Source of the DNA: Collinsella sp.
GTDB lineage: Bacteria; Actinomycetota; Coriobacteriia; Coriobacteriales; Coriobacteriaceae
Assembly (NCBI GenBank): GCA_022720335.1
Contig: JAIHVJ010000007.1
Span: forward strand, 1-32,876
Reading direction: 5' to 3'
DNA: 32,876 bases
The first letter of the stretch is position 1, and each line of letters starts with the position of its first letter. The position numbers were made by a program, and so were the translations under genes. Below the pieces are notes generated by a model that had not been told where the DNA came from, ran no database searches, and worked only from the letters and a program-made list of their open reading frames with translations. This document shows, piece after piece, positions 32,564 through 32,876 of this stretch.

Positions 32564-32876
32564 CTACCCTTGCGTTTCGCCATTGGTCGCTTCGTTGATG
32601 GCGCGGTACTCGGCACTCAGCTCGCGCGCCAGCTCTTCCTTGCTTGGAAGATATGGCAGGTATTTGGCGGCAAACACTTGGTCGTTGTCTTCGGGCAGCG
32701 TGTACTCGACGATCGAATCGCTTTTGTCCGCGCAGAGCACGATGCCTATGGGCGGACTGTCGCCTTCGTTCATGAGTTCGCGCGTGTAGTAGTTCACATA
32801 CATTTGCATCTGGCCCAGGTCCTGATGCGTAAGATCGTCCGTCTTAAGGTCGATGAGCACGAAGCAGCGCATCAGA
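32564..32876 (-). CDS. DUF1016 (YhcG-type) PD-(D/E)XK nuclease, C-terminal fragment
   Basis: Only the last roughly 104 codons are inside the window; the gene continues past the right edge. RCFVLIDLKTDDLTHQDLGQ, then MQMYVNYYTRE and GIVLCADKSD, are the signature of the C-terminal nuclease domain of YhcG/DUF1016 proteins; the D and K of LIDLK are catalytic. These proteins occur in or near restriction-modification and defence islands, and their role is not well defined. The methionine just inside the edge is internal, not the start. The end of the gene (KEELARELSAEYRAINEAT) is charged and helical. Confidence 0.85.
   Translation of the reverse strand, partial: LMRCFVLIDLKTDDLTHQDLGQMQMYVNYYTRELMNEGDSPPIGIVLCADKSDSIVEYTLPEDNDQVFAAKYLPYLPSKEELARELSAEYRAINEATNGETQG

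Overview
The window looks like chromosomal core sequence from a high-GC, anaerobic actinobacterium of the class Coriobacteriia, most likely Collinsella or a close relative. This is inferred from overall gene style and content: formate-tetrahydrofolate ligase, a stand-alone superoxide reductase, AddAB instead of RecBCD, a SWIM-SNF2 helicase, and a TrpR-like YerC protein. No rRNA, tRNA, CRISPR array or insertion sequence was recognised. Taxonomy was not tested by any search.

Layout. 1-2.5 kb is a small sulfur module: mnmA (cut by the window edge) and cysK on the minus strand, with a divergent Rrf2-family regulator. A palindrome overlaps the cysK promoter. 2.6-3.6 kb holds a small membrane protein of the phage_holin_4_2/YvlD type and a YerC-like regulator, followed by a long near-perfect hairpin repeat. 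3.8-10.5 kb is an addB-addA pair for double-strand break repair, closed by a second long hairpin. A DUF3284 protein and an AT-richer MFS transporter, probably acquired, follow. 12.7-20.0 kb carries dnaE and a SWIM-SNF2 helicase. Next come a superoxide reductase and a 605-residue NAD-synthetase-like protein whose two active sites both look destroyed, then tightly overlapping ruvC-ruvA-ruvB. After these come fhs, a frameshifted PASTA-like membrane protein, a convergent cation diffusion facilitator, and a zinc-ribbon protein. The following small gene has its C-terminal SHOCT domain in another reading frame.

The last 2 kb is accessory in character. About 600 bases (30.85-31.46 kb) lack any annotated-size gene. 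They hold a compact convergent unit: a candidate small RNA on the plus strand, a 30-codon ORF on the minus strand, a shared symmetrical terminator between them, and matching 5' leaders at both outer ends. The layout resembles convergent type I toxin-antitoxin loci such as par/Fst and is the most interesting unexplained structure here. Beyond it, on the minus strand, lie a DUF1016 (YhcG-type) nuclease fragment, an ADP-ribosylglycohydrolase and a 73-residue unknown, arranged like an operon.

Much of the window serves DNA maintenance: AddAB resects breaks, RuvABC processes Holliday junctions, DnaE replicates, and the SNF2 protein probably remodels nucleic acid-protein complexes. Most gene starts have clear Shine-Dalgarno sequences. 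Many promoters appear to rely on a TAnnnT -10 box preceded by TGC or GG, with a poor -35.
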